From NCBI GenBank assembly GCA_963814875.1, contig CAWFFJ010000010.1:8392-72391 (forward strand): DNA of 64,000 bases. Direction: 5' to 3'. The notes under the pieces were generated by a model. That model worked only from the letters and a program-made list of their open reading frames with translations. It searched no databases and was not told where the DNA came from. The position numbers were made by a program, and so were the translations under genes. Of the stretch, positions 9,111 through 18,130 are shown piece after piece (position 1 is the first letter of the stretch; every line of letters starts with the position of its first letter). The stretch is from CAVSIS01 sp963814875 (lineage in GTDB: Bacteria; Acidobacteriota; Thermoanaerobaculia; Thermoanaerobaculales; Sulfomarinibacteraceae).

Positions 9111-9377
9111 CGTCATGACGAGATCTGCGGGCGCCTCGCGGCCCTCGCTTCGCGGCGGACGGGAGGTGACGGCTACGGGGTTGCGGAACTGAGGGAGGGG
9201 TGTCCGCCGGACGGCTTGGACCGCCCGAAAGAGGGATCAGGGTCACGCCTCCGGTCGCTGACCTATCGTCATGACGAGATTGACTGGCTCCTGACGATCC
9301 TCGCGACGACCGGGCCGCAGCGCTCCGAGCGCGAGGGCTCGTCTTGGGCGTGAGGCCGGCGGAGCACCGTCATGACG
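9111..9377. repeat. Three copies of the palindrome CGTCATGACG plus flanks
   Basis: The decamer CGTCATGACG is at 9111-9120, 9267-9276 and 9368-9377, each followed by AGAT. The first and third share a longer match (GCACCGTCATGACGAGATC and onward). The stretch 8996-9608 holds no convincing gene; it is these repeats plus the fold-back core. It is either a decayed repeat cluster or an operator array upstream of the PAS/Fis regulator. Confidence 0.6.
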
Positions 9378-9608
9378 AGATCTGCGGGCCCGGGGGCGGG
9401 GGACTGCCGGTCGGGGCACTTTGAGCGACAAGATTTCCGAGGCCCTCGGCGGCGTCTCACCCGGGAAGTCGCTTCAGGTACTTGTACCGGCCGGGAGGGA
9501 TCTCCACCGCGACCCTGGCTGACCGCGGGGCGGGATAGTGCCCGTCGGGTGTGGAGCGTCCCGGTGCGGCAGGAATGCGCCTTTCGGGGCGATCTGTTAC
9601 GCGGTTTC

Positions 9609-10739
9609 GTGACCGACACCGCCGAGCTTCTGAGGTCCGCCTGGCCGGTTTTGCTGGAGCGTCTCGACAACGCGGTCATCATCATGGATCGCGATCGGAC
9701 CCTGCAGTTCGTCAATGAGCGGGCCCGCCGGCTCCTCGGCTACGAAACCGGTGATGTTCTGGGTGGACGCTGCCGGCTCACCACGAGGGGGATGGACTGC
9801 GAAGGCGCGTGCCCGTTGACCTTCGCCCTGGAGCGCGGCCTGGTGTCAGTCGACGACTTCTCCACCGTCTACCGGACCCGTGAGGGCGAGCCGATCTCCC
9901 TGTCGGTGACGGTGATCCCGCTGCGCGACGATCGGGGTGAAATGTGCGGAGCGGTCGAGATCCTGAGGCCCACGGAGCCGGACCACGGGTTCTACCTGGC
10001 AGGCGACAGTCTGCTCGTCCACAGCCTGCGGCGGAGGGTTGCCGAGCTCGCCCGAGATCGGACCCATGTCGCGATCGTCGGTGAGTCGCCGTGCCGGGCC
10101 GACGTGTCCCGCACCTTGCACCGCCTCGCCGGGCTGCCCGATGCCCTGTTCCGTCTTTGGCGCGGGAGCTGGGACGAGGTTCCGGCCTGGCCGCCCGGCA
10201 GCCTTTACGTCGACGGCGAGCCGCTCTTGGAGGACCCGCCGGAGGGGTGGCAGGTCATGCTGGGCATTGACGACATTGCCGGCCTTGGTTCCTGGGCTGG
10301 GCGGGTCGAGGTCTTCGAGTTGCCTGGCGCTGTCGAGCGTCGTGCGGATCTTCCACTGATGGTCGCCGCATGGGCAGCTCGCGTGGCGCCTGGCGTGTCC
10401 CTCGAAGCGCCGGCGCTGGAGCGGCTGTGCCAGTTTGCCCTCGACCGCGGCCTCGCGTGGCTCGAGCCCGTGCTGGTGACTGCGGCCGCAACCTGCGGCG
10501 GACAGCTGACGGAGGCCGATCTCGAAGCTTTGGGTTCGGTCGCGGTCCCGGTCGACGAGATGCTCACCTCGGAACGCCCGCTCGCCGCGCTCGAGGAACG
10601 GATGCTCCGCGAAGTACTCGTGCGCTCGGGCTGGCGGATGCAGGAGGCCGCCGACCGACTCGGCATCTCCCGCGTCACGCTGTGGCGCAAGCTGCGCGAG
10701 CACGGCATCGAGCGGCCCTCCAACGACGCCACATCCTGA
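9609..10739 (+). CDS. PAS / degenerate AAA+ / Fis-HTH transcription regulator
   Basis: 376 residues from GTG at 9609; an upstream start at 9372 would add a low-complexity leader and is not favoured. Residues 5-115 are a PAS domain (LERLDNAVIIMDRDRTLQFVN) with three cysteines in a CRLTTRGMDCEGAC stretch. Residues about 150-320 follow a sigma-54 activator core in order but without its motifs: GESPCRAD at 158-165 sits where Walker A should be, GSLYVDGEPL at 197 where Walker B should be, and there is no GAFTGA. The C-terminus is an intact Fis-type HTH (MQEAADRLGISRVTLWRKL). It probably binds DNA and senses redox or a ligand but cannot hydrolyse ATP or open sigma-54 complexes. Confidence 0.75.
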   Translation: MTDTAELLRSAWPVLLERLDNAVIIMDRDRTLQFVNERARRLLGYETGDVLGGRCRLTTRGMDCEGACPLTFALERGLVSVDDFSTVYRTREGEPISLSVTVIPLRDDRGEMCGAVEILRPTEPDHGFYLAGDSLLVHSLRRRVAELARDRTHVAIVGESPCRADVSRTLHRLAGLPDALFRLWRGSWDEVPAWPPGSLYVDGEPLLEDPPEGWQVMLGIDDIAGLGSWAGRVEVFELPGAVERRADLPLMVAAWAARVAPGVSLEAPALERLCQFALDRGLAWLEPVLVTAAATCGGQLTEADLEALGSVAVPVDEMLTSERPLAALEERMLREVLVRSGWRMQEAADRLGISRVTLWRKLREHGIERPSNDATS

Positions 10740-11144
10740 TTCTCCACCACGGAGACCCATCGTGGGCTTCGCCCGCAACCCAAGAGCGCCCCGGGGGCGG
10801 GTCTGACAGCCGGTGCCGCCGGTTGTGAGCCAGAGGCATCGGACGCCTGAATCCGGGGGCAGGCGGCGGGCAGCCGGCGGCGGGGTCGGTTTCGGCAGTC
10901 CGGCCGGCAGCGCTCGGACGTCCCGATCCCGGCTTCCCGCGGCCTGCCGCCCGCAGCCTGATCCCGGACCCGAACGCAGGGGGGGAGCAGCCGGGCCCAC
11001 TGGCAGGGGGTGCTCGGTCGAATCCGGGGTTCGGGCAGCAGGCTGCAGGTGGCCGGGTCGGTATCGAGGTCCCGCGGGTTGCCGGGCTGTCTGGACGGAG
11101 AGAGTTGATCGAACGGAGATCCCACCACGAAGACACCACCATGA
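10740..11144. other. Non-coding, GC-rich region with inverted repeats
   Basis: No credible gene. It contains several G/C-rich imperfect inverted repeats; the clearest pairs 10852-10872 with 10944-10968. Near the right end the 13-mer ACGAAGACACCAC occurs twice (11127-11139 and 11146-11158). The right edge runs into the intron RT remnant. Confidence 0.45.
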
Positions 11145-12200
11145 CACGAAGACACCACGAGGGCATTCGGGGGTGGCGGGGAAGATCCCACTACGGAAGC
11201 GAGGGAGCTGGCGCTTGAGAAGCGGCAGTACCCGGAGAAGATCTCGTCCCTGAGGCGGAAGCTATACCAGAAGGCCAAGCGGGAGCCGCGGTTCCGGTTT
11301 TACGCGTTGTATGACCGGATCTACCGGTCGGACGTGCTGACGGCGGCATGGGAGCAGGTGCGACGCAATGGCGGTGCACCTGGGGTCGACGGGGTCACGA
11401 TCGACCACATCGTGGGCTCGGAGGGAGGAGCGGAGCGGCTCGTGGCAGAGCTACACGAGGAGCTGCGCACCAAGACCTACCAGCCGCAGCCGGTGCGCAG
11501 GGTGTACCTGAGGAAGCCCGACGGGCGGGAGCGGCCGCTCGGGATACCGAGCGTGCGTGACCGGGTGGTGCAGACGGCGACGCTGATGATCTTGGAGCCG
11601 ATCTTCGAGGCGGATTTCGAGGACGAGTCCTACGGATTTCGACCGGGGAGGTCGGCGCACGAGGCACTGGCGGCGGTACGCGAGCACATCCAGTCGGGAC
11701 GAACGGAGGTGTACGACGCAGACCTGGCGGGGTACTTCGACTCGATACCTCACGACAAGCTGATGAAGGCCGTGCAGATGCGGGTGGTGGATCGGTCGGT
11801 GCTGCGACTGATCCGGATGTGGCTCAACGCGCCTGTGGTGGACAGCCGGGAAGGTGGACCGCCACGCAGGAACCGGCAGGGGACGCCGCAGGGGGGAGTG
11901 ATCTCACCGCTGTTGGCGAACATTTACCTGCACTGGTTCGACAAGGCGTTCATGAGTCACAAGGGCCCGGCGCAGTGGGCGAAAGCCCGGCTGGTGCGGT
12001 ACGCGGACGACTTTGTCGTCCTGGCACGGTACCAGGGGCCGGAGCTTGTGAGGTGGATCGAGAGCAAGCTGGAGGAGTGGCTTGGTCTGAAGATCAACCG
12101 GACCAAGACACGGATCGTGAACCTGAGGCGAGCGGGAGAGCAGGTGGACTTTCTGGGGTACACGTTTCGATACGACCCGGACCAACCAGAGGGGCACTGA
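11145..12200 (+). pseudogene. ltrA: Truncated group II intron reverse transcriptase/maturase
   Basis: A retroelement RT frame is open from 11145 to a stop at 12198-12200. It has the family N-terminal stretch (LYQKAKREPRFRFYALYDRIYR), GAPGVDG, SYGFRPGRSAHEAL, QGGVISPLLANIYL and the catalytic YADDFVVL, then stops in the DFLGYTFRYD motif. The thumb/maturase (domain X) and endonuclease regions are missing and no good start codon exists upstream, so both ends are lost. A TTG at 11307 could give 297 residues. I could not recognise intron RNA domains V/VI downstream. It is a dead remnant of a mobile retroelement. Confidence 0.85.
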
Positions 12201-12240
12201 ACTGTTCCAAGAGGGCTTCTGTGCTCCTCTCGGTGCCCCT
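12190..12240 (-). terminator. Nested hairpin downstream of the OmpR-type regulator
   Basis: AGGGGCAC (12190-12197) pairs with GTGCCCCT (12233-12240), with a smaller AAGAGG/CCTCTC stem inside. It lies seven bases past the stop of the minus-strand regulator. No T-run is present. Confidence 0.35.
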
Positions 12241-12246
12241 GTGGTT

Positions 12247-12978
12247 CTACCCCTCGGCTCCGGACGTGAAGCGGTAGCCGACGCCGCGCACGGTGTGGAA
12301 GTAGCGGGGGTGCTGAGCCTCGTCCTCGAAGTACTTGCGCAGCCGGTGGACGAAGGTGTCGAGTGTGCGGGTCGAGGTGTCGAAGGAGTAGCCCCAAACC
12401 CGCTCGAGCAGCTCGCGCCGCGTCACGACACGACCCTCGTTCTCGGCGAAGTACCGGAGCAACATCGTCTCGCGTTCGGTGAGCTGGAGCTCGCCCTCGG
12501 TGGTCTCGGCGCGCATCTCTGCGAGATCGACGGTGCGGCCGCCGATGCTCAGGGTCGGGCCCGTCATCGGTGGCGAACGCGACCAGTCGGATCGTCGGAG
12601 GATCCCGCGGATTCGCAGCACGAGCTCCTCGACCAGGAAAGGCTTGGTGAGGTAGTCGTCAGCTCCGAGCCGGAGGCCGAGCAGGCGGTCGCCGTCGCTG
12701 CCGCGCGCGGTCAGGAAGAGGATCGGGACCGTATTGCCGGCCTCGCGCAGCCTGCGGCACAGCTCGAGCCCGTCCATGCCCGGTAGGATGATGTCGAGCA
12801 CCACGAGCTCGATCCCGGACTCGGCAGCGAGGGACGCCGCGGCTTCCTCGGCCGATCCGACGCTAGTGACGTCGAAACCTTCGAGCGCGAGGTTGTGGAC
12901 GACACCTTCGGCGACGCGCCGGTCGTCCTCGACGACCAGCACGCGAGGGCTCGACGGCGATCGGCTCGGGTGGGTCAT
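12247..12978 (-). CDS. OmpR/PhoB-family response regulator
   Basis: 243 residues. The receiver domain has VVEDD, the phospho-acceptor Asp in VVLDIILPGMDG, a Thr in FLTARG, and Lys in YLTKPF. The C-terminal winged-helix effector has LTERETMLLRYFAEN, LLERVWGY, and RTLDTFVHRLRKY ending in VRGVGYRF. It binds DNA as a dimer at direct repeats. No sensor kinase gene is adjacent (an orphan). It is divergent from the Skp-like gene, with 84 bases between the two starts. Confidence 0.93.
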   Translation of the reverse strand: MTHPSRSPSSPRVLVVEDDRRVAEGVVHNLALEGFDVTSVGSAEEAAASLAAESGIELVVLDIILPGMDGLELCRRLREAGNTVPILFLTARGSDGDRLLGLRLGADDYLTKPFLVEELVLRIRGILRRSDWSRSPPMTGPTLSIGGRTVDLAEMRAETTEGELQLTERETMLLRYFAENEGRVVTRRELLERVWGYSFDTSTRTLDTFVHRLRKYFEDEAQHPRYFHTVRGVGYRFTSGAEG

Positions 12979-13062
12979 GACGGCTCTCCGATGTAACCGA
13001 TTGTACCGAAGTTGCGTAAGCCCCGTCGTGCTACAATTCGCGGCCCTGTGAGGAGGTGCGAG

Positions 13063-13587
13063 ATGCGACGGATGGTGGCGTGGGCGATCGTGGCGATCCT
13101 CGGCCTAGCGGCCTCACCGGCATGGGCCGGCAAGATCGGCTTCGTCCGAGCAGAGAGGGCAGTTGCAGCGACGAAGGAGGGCAAGGCGGCTCTGAGTCAG
13201 CTCACGGAGTGGACGCAGCAGCAGGAGAATCGCCTCCAGCAGATGCGCGATCAGCTCGCCAAGCTCGAGCAGGAGATTCAGCAGAAACGGCCCGTGGTCA
13301 GTGACGACGTGCTCAAGAGCCTCCAGGACCAGGATATCGCTTTGCGCCGTCGGCTGGAGGACGAGGCGCGCAAGCTGAATCGCGAGCTCGACGAGAAGCA
13401 GAACAACATCCTTCGCCCAGTTGCCGAGAAGCTCAACGCCGTGGTCACCGACTATGCCAAGGCGAATGACTTCGACGCGATCTTCATCTGGAAAGACATG
13501 ACCATGATCTACGTCGCGGACAGTGCAGACCTGACCGACATTGCCGTGCGCCTGTACGACGAGCGTTTCCCGGTCGCCGGAAAGTAG
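13063..13587 (+). CDS. OmpH/Skp-family periplasmic chaperone-like protein
   Basis: 174 residues. ATG at 13063 with GAGGAGGTG upstream; the signal peptide ends around SPAWA. The mature start GKIGFVRAERAVAATKEGKAAL is the family beta-strand plus first helix, followed by a long charged coiled coil (QQQENRLQQMRDQLAKLEQ) and the C-terminal strand region DAIFIWKDMTMIYVA. Skp chaperones hold unfolded outer-membrane proteins in the periplasm as trimers. Length and layout fit the family. A possible -10 box TACAAT is at 13032, but no good -35 pairs with it. Confidence 0.82.
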   Translation: MRRMVAWAIVAILGLAASPAWAGKIGFVRAERAVAATKEGKAALSQLTEWTQQQENRLQQMRDQLAKLEQEIQQKRPVVSDDVLKSLQDQDIALRRRLEDEARKLNRELDEKQNNILRPVAEKLNAVVTDYAKANDFDAIFIWKDMTMIYVADSADLTDIAVRLYDERFPVAGK

Positions 13588-13702
13588 CCGACTCGACAAG
13601 GCTTGAGCTTCAGGCTCGTTTCGGAAACCCAGGGGGTTGGTCCGGTCGATCGGCGCGTGACGCCGCGCTCCATTGCCGATAGGGTCTCAGAAGACCGGGC
13701 GC

Positions 13703-14764
13703 TCACACGGGAGGCGCGGCTGATGGGGTGGATCGCTTCGCGCTCCGGGGTGGCGCGAGCGTCCCCCCCATGCCCATGAGCCTCTGTTCGAGCCTGTCGA
13801 GCTCCGTGGCAGGTAGTGGCGCATCCCCGTTGTCGCCGTAGACCACCAGCAGGACCTCGCGGTCAGTGAGGATGGGGATGACGGTCACCTCCTGGGGCAT
13901 GGGTTCCCCGAGTCTCTCGGCGAGCGCGAGGTTCCAGCGGTTGGCGACCAACTGACCTCGCCACGGGCGGCGGCGAGCCACCGCCTCCGAAACCACCGAC
14001 GGCTCGTCGAGCGGGAGGCGCAGCGAGCGGATCCGTTGTGACGGTGGCTCCGGACCCTCGGCGAGCCCGAGCTGGGCGATTCCGTCGACAAATGGGCCCT
14101 GAGCCACCAGGACGACCGCACGCGCGAGAACTGACCCGACTTCGGCAAGTACGGCTCGAACAGTCTCAGCCGTGACCCTCGGTGCCGCGACGTCACCGAT
14201 CAGGTCCTGCAGCTTGGCCGGCGGCTTGCGGGGACGTCTCTGCCCTCTGCGGTTGGCGTCCTCGTCCTCGCTCCGGGCCGCGTCGAGAGTCGCCTGACGG
14301 GCGTCGAGAGGATGCTCGAGCACGAGGTTGCGCGCGTCGACCTCGACCTCTCCACAGTCGTCAATGTCGAGGCTGTGGAACTTGAAGAAACCCCGCTCCC
14401 AGCGGAAGACCTCGCGCAGCACCCGCATCACCTGGTGCCGCATAGCGTCCTCGAGCCCGGAGCGGGAGAGCACGCCCATCTCGACCAGGATCGTACCGAG
14501 CCGCTTCTCCTCCTGAGAACGGTGCTGTCGGCGCAACGCATCAGTGAGGTGGCCGTCGGTGACCAGGCCGAGGCCGGTCACGATGCTCCCGAAGGTCTCG
14601 CGTACCGAGCTCGAAGCTGCGTAGATGATGCGACCGCGGCGGACTACGATCAGGCCTTCCTCGGATCCGGTAGTCAGGTTGAGCTTCCCGGTCTTTTCCG
14701 ACATCGCCAGGAAGTGGAGGATCTCCGCCGTTGGGACGTCCTCGAGCTTGCCAACCAGGGCCAT
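13703..14764 (-). CDS. DUF4388 (PATAN-type) domain protein
   Basis: 353 residues from the ATG at 14764, chosen because AAGGAG precedes it and MALVGKLEDVPTAEILHFLA is the usual DUF4388 opening. The N-terminal domain continues through GKLNLT and GRIIYAASS, then a segment with LGTILVEMGVLSRSGLEDAM and FRWERGFFKF, typical of these proteins. The second half (about 190-340) is a separate GAF-like or roadblock-like region with no catalytic motif I can name. DUF4388 proteins are usually signalling or scaffold proteins near two-component systems. Partner unknown. Confidence 0.75.
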   Translation of the reverse strand: MALVGKLEDVPTAEILHFLAMSEKTGKLNLTTGSEEGLIVVRRGRIIYAASSSVRETFGSIVTGLGLVTDGHLTDALRRQHRSQEEKRLGTILVEMGVLSRSGLEDAMRHQVMRVLREVFRWERGFFKFHSLDIDDCGEVEVDARNLVLEHPLDARQATLDAARSEDEDANRRGQRRPRKPPAKLQDLIGDVAAPRVTAETVRAVLAEVGSVLARAVVLVAQGPFVDGIAQLGLAEGPEPPSQRIRSLRLPLDEPSVVSEAVARRRPWRGQLVANRWNLALAERLGEPMPQEVTVIPILTDREVLLVVYGDNGDAPLPATELDRLEQRLMGMGGTLAPPRSAKRSTPSAAPPV

Positions 14765-14925
14765 GGCGGCTCTCCTTGTGAACGATCTGTACCCCGGGCT
14801 GTTCATCAAGATACACCAAGTCGAGGTCCGCGGTGCGGCTGCACTTCGGCCCGCAGTGCTCAGCAGTGCTCCGGTCCCCCGCCCCGACGAGCTCGTGTGG
14901 GTTGACGGTCCTCGGACTGCGGTGC

Positions 14926-15705
14926 TCAGATCCCGGTCAGGAATCCGGCCAGGGCACGGTTGAATGCTTCCGGCGCCTCGAGGTTTGCGAGGTGGCCTGC
15001 GCCCGGTATGCGGACCAGCCAGGCGTTCGGGATTGTGCGGGCCATGGCCTCGGCTTCGGTGGGTGGGGTGAGGGCGTCCTGGTCTCCGACCACAACCATG
15101 ACGGGAACGCCGATCCGTGGTAGGACCTGTCGGGAGTCGGGGCGATCGCGCATCGCAGTCAGTGCGGCGGCCACTGCTTCCGGGCGCTGGTCGAGCATGA
15201 TGCCTCGTGCGTGCTCGACGATCTCGGGCCGTGCTTCGGATGAAAGCAGTTTGGGGAGGAGGGTATCGACAAAGGCCTCGATGCCGTGGCGTCGCACAGA
15301 GAAGATCGCCTGGTCACGCGCGGCGCGTGCTTCAGCGGTGTCGGACTCGGCGCGGGTGTCGGCCAACACCAGTCCGGCGAGCCGCTCCGGCCGACGGTCG
15401 GCCATGCGAAGCGCCAGATAGCCGCCCATGGAGAGCCCGGCAACAACGACCCGGCCGTCACCGACCAGCGCGTCGAGCACGTCCTCGATGACGTCGGCCC
15501 ATGCGTCGAGGCTTGCCGGGTTCGGGCCCGCCGGAGACTCACCGAACCCGGGCAGGTCGAAGGCGATCACTCGGGCATGGCTGTCGAGCTCGGCACACTG
15601 GCGCCGCCACATCCGGCGGTCCAGCGGGAACGCGTGCAGGAGCACCAGGACGGGGCGTCGATCGTGCTGCTCGAGGGCGAGCGGCCACTCACTGGGGTCG
15701 TCCAT
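14926..15705 (-). CDS. Alpha/beta hydrolase
   Basis: 259 residues. Oxyanion region LLHAFPLDRRMW, the DLPGFGES strand, nucleophile Ser92 in GLSMGG, a catalytic Asp in VVGDQDALTPP and His in GAGHLANLE. Size and motifs match the 3-oxoadipate enol-lactonase / esterase branch, but substrate cannot be assigned. It has no signal peptide, so it is cytoplasmic. It is divergent from recA. Confidence 0.85.
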   Translation of the reverse strand: MDDPSEWPLALEQHDRRPVLVLLHAFPLDRRMWRRQCAELDSHARVIAFDLPGFGESPAGPNPASLDAWADVIEDVLDALVGDGRVVVAGLSMGGYLALRMADRRPERLAGLVLADTRAESDTAEARAARDQAIFSVRRHGIEAFVDTLLPKLLSSEARPEIVEHARGIMLDQRPEAVAAALTAMRDRPDSRQVLPRIGVPVMVVVGDQDALTPPTEAEAMARTIPNAWLVRIPGAGHLANLEAPEAFNRALAGFLTGI

Positions 15706-15816
15706 GAGCGTCCTCCAGGGTCCACCGCGGGCGCAGCGGGCGAGGCCTCGACCGCAGGTTCCATGTTAGGATAATTCGGTCCCACCGCGCTGCGGTTCCC
15801 GCAGAAGGAGACTCTC

Positions 15817-16857
15817 ATGACCGTGAAGCAGGAGAAGCTCAGGGCCTTGGAAACCGCCTTGGGCCAGATCGAGCGGCAGTTCGGCAAGGGTGCCGTGATG
15901 CGGCTCGGCGAACGGCCCCAGATTCGGGTCAACGTCATACCGACCGGTTCCATCGCCCTCGACGTCGCTCTCGGAGTCGGTGGCGTCCCGCGCGGGCGAG
16001 TGGTCGAGATCTACGGCCCGGAGTCCTCCGGAAAGACCACCCTCGGACTGCACATCATCGCAAACGCGCAGGCCACGGGCGGCTTGGCCGCATTCATCGA
16101 CGCCGAGCACGCGCTTGACCCGGAGTACGCCGGGAAGCTCGGTGTCAAGATCGATGACCTCCTCGTCGCGCAGCCCGACTTCGGAGAGCAGGCGCTGGAG
16201 ATCGCTGAGACTCTGATCCGATCCGGGTCGGTGGACGTCATCGTGGTCGACTCGGTCGCTGCGCTGGTACCGCGGGCCGAGCTCGAGGGCGAGATGGGCG
16301 ACGCGCAGATGGGCCTGCAGGCGAGGCTCATGTCACAGGCGTTGCGCAAGCTCGCCGGCATCGTGTCCAAGTCCAACACCTGCCTTGTTTTCATTAACCA
16401 GGTTCGGGAGAAGATCGGGGTCATGTTCGGCAACCCCGAGACCACCAGCGGTGGCCGGGCGCTGAAATTCTATGCTTCGGTCCGGATCGACATCCGCCGC
16501 ACCAGCTCGCTCAAGCAGGGCGACGAGGTCATCGGCAACCGGACCAAGGCCAAGGTGGTGAAGAACAAGGTCGCTGCACCATTCCGCAGTGCCGAGTTCG
16601 ACATTCTCTACGGCGAGGGCATCTCGCGTACCGGTGAGCTGCTTGACCTCGGCGTGGAGCACCGGATCGTCCAGAAGTCCGGGTCGTGGTACTCCTACGG
16701 CGAGACCCGCATCGGCCAGGGACGCGACGCCGCCCGCTCCTTCATCATCGACAACCCTGCTCAGGCGCAGGAAATCGAGGGTCGCATCCGCGAGGCTTTG
16801 GGCATGAAGACCGCGGCGGAGCCGGAGCCGGCGCCGCCCGCCGAGGCCGAGGCGTAG
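15817..16857 (+). CDS. recA: Recombinase RecA
   Basis: 346 residues, full length. ATG at 15817 with AGAAGGAG upstream. Walker A GPESSGKTT near residue 67, catalytic Glu in the FIDAEHALD strand, Walker B VIVVDSVAALVP, the L1 loop, and L2 with NQVREKIGVMFGNPETTSGG. The C-terminus ends in an acidic Glu/Pro/Ala tail. It forms ATP-dependent filaments on single-stranded DNA for recombination and SOS induction. I saw no LexA-type operator between it and the divergent hydrolase gene. Confidence 0.98.
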   Translation: MTVKQEKLRALETALGQIERQFGKGAVMRLGERPQIRVNVIPTGSIALDVALGVGGVPRGRVVEIYGPESSGKTTLGLHIIANAQATGGLAAFIDAEHALDPEYAGKLGVKIDDLLVAQPDFGEQALEIAETLIRSGSVDVIVVDSVAALVPRAELEGEMGDAQMGLQARLMSQALRKLAGIVSKSNTCLVFINQVREKIGVMFGNPETTSGGRALKFYASVRIDIRRTSSLKQGDEVIGNRTKAKVVKNKVAAPFRSAEFDILYGEGISRTGELLDLGVEHRIVQKSGSWYSYGETRIGQGRDAARSFIIDNPAQAQEIEGRIREALGMKTAAEPEPAPPAEAEA

Positions 16858-16920
16858 CCCGGACTGCAGCGCCGCCGAGATGCGGCATGAATCGACCCGC
16901 CGAAGAGTTATTGCGAAGAG

Positions 16921-16953
16921 CGCGCCGGGGGGGTGGACCCCCCCCTCGGCGTG
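16921..16953 (+). terminator. G/C-run hairpin after recA
   Basis: A run of seven G, a TGGA loop and a run of C, flanked by CGCCG and CGGCG, form a long stable stem 63 bases after the recA stop. It is followed by a short mixed AACTTTG stretch. Likely recA terminator, also close upstream of the next ribosome site. Confidence 0.6.
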
Positions 16954-16974
16954 CAACTTTGACGGAGGTACGTC

Positions 16975-18120
16975 ATGAGGTGGAGTCTCCTTCCAGGCAC
17001 CGTGCTCGTCCTGTCTGTTGCGGCGGCGTTCCCGGCCTCTGCTCAGGCGGCGACGCCCGCGCCGAGCCCGACCCCAGTCGTGGAGCAGGATCCCCAACTA
17101 CTGCGACTGGCGAGCCGGTTGCTCCCGTACTGTCCGAACTCCACCTTCCGGCTGAGCGGGATCGAGCCGCACGTGACGCCCTCAGGCACCTACAGGGTGG
17201 TGACCGTCCAACGCTCCTGCGACGTCGAGTTCCTCGCCACCCCGGCGACGCTGATCGTGGATGACGTCGCAGGGTTGGTCTGGGAGGGAACCATCGGACG
17301 ACTGCCGACCCGGCAACAGGGCATTTCTGCCAATCAGCTCCGCCCCTTCCTGAGCCAGTTCCTGCCTCAAGTGCTGGAGCAGAACCTGCGCATGCACACG
17401 AGTGTCGAGTGGGACGGCGGAGACGCCAAGCCGGGCGCACTGATCCCGTTCAGCCTCATGGTCGACTCCGGCTACGGGCTCTACCGGAAGCCGTCGGCGG
17501 TGAGCTCCGACGGGGAGTTCCTGGTCCTCGGGTCGTGGGTGCCGCTGGACAGCGATCCCGTTGCCGACCGGCTGGCGGCCCTCAACGCGAGCCCGCTCGT
17601 GATCTGGGACCATGATGTCGCCAAGGCGAAGGTCGAGATCGTCGAGTTCTCCGACTTCGAGTGTCCGGCGTGCAAGTCGAAGTGGCCGGTCATCGCCAAG
17701 GCGCTGGAGCGGTTCAAAGGCACTGTGCGCCACGGTATGGTCGGCTACCCGCTGTCTTCGATCCACCCGTGGGCGTTTCGAGCGGCCTGCGCGAACTGGT
17801 GCGTCGCCGCTCAGGATCCGACGCAGTGCCTCCCGTTCAAAGAGCTCTTCTACTCCCTCCAGAAGGACATGCAGGTCGACCAGGTGACGCCGACCGCGCT
17901 CGACTTCGTGACCGGGCACGATCTCGCCACGGACGAGTTCAACGCCTGCTACCTCAAGGGCCCGTCCATCGACGCGGTCCATGCCCAGCTCAGTCTCGGC
18001 AACTCGCTCGGCGTCGCCGTAACGCCTACCTACTTCATCAACGGGTGGAAGGTCCAGGTGCCAAACGAGGAGTGGTTGATGCCGATGATCGAACGGCTGG
18101 TTGCGGGAAAGACCCCGTAG
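16975..18120 (+). CDS. Periplasmic DsbG/DsbA-like thioredoxin-fold protein
   Basis: 381 residues with a Sec signal peptide (LVLSVAAAFPASAQA). ATG at 16975 after GGAGG. The first 200 mature residues are a beta-rich dimerisation-like domain. The thioredoxin domain starts at VEIVEFSDFECPAC, with active-site C230-P-A-C233, and contains the cis-Pro loop VAVTPTYFING. Extra cysteines (AACANWCVAA, CYLKG) lie in the helical insert, as in thioredoxin_4/DsbA-type proteins. It likely oxidises or isomerises disulphides in exported proteins. No DsbB or DsbD partner is near. Confidence 0.82.
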   Translation: MRWSLLPGTVLVLSVAAAFPASAQAATPAPSPTPVVEQDPQLLRLASRLLPYCPNSTFRLSGIEPHVTPSGTYRVVTVQRSCDVEFLATPATLIVDDVAGLVWEGTIGRLPTRQQGISANQLRPFLSQFLPQVLEQNLRMHTSVEWDGGDAKPGALIPFSLMVDSGYGLYRKPSAVSSDGEFLVLGSWVPLDSDPVADRLAALNASPLVIWDHDVAKAKVEIVEFSDFECPACKSKWPVIAKALERFKGTVRHGMVGYPLSSIHPWAFRAACANWCVAAQDPTQCLPFKELFYSLQKDMQVDQVTPTALDFVTGHDLATDEFNACYLKGPSIDAVHAQLSLGNSLGVAVTPTYFINGWKVQVPNEEWLMPMIERLVAGKTP

Positions 18121-18130
18121 AAGGTCTCCG

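Noticed and set aside
15706..15816. LexA operator upstream of recA
   Set aside because: No palindrome of known LexA-box type was found; only a weak AT stretch (TTAGGATAATT).
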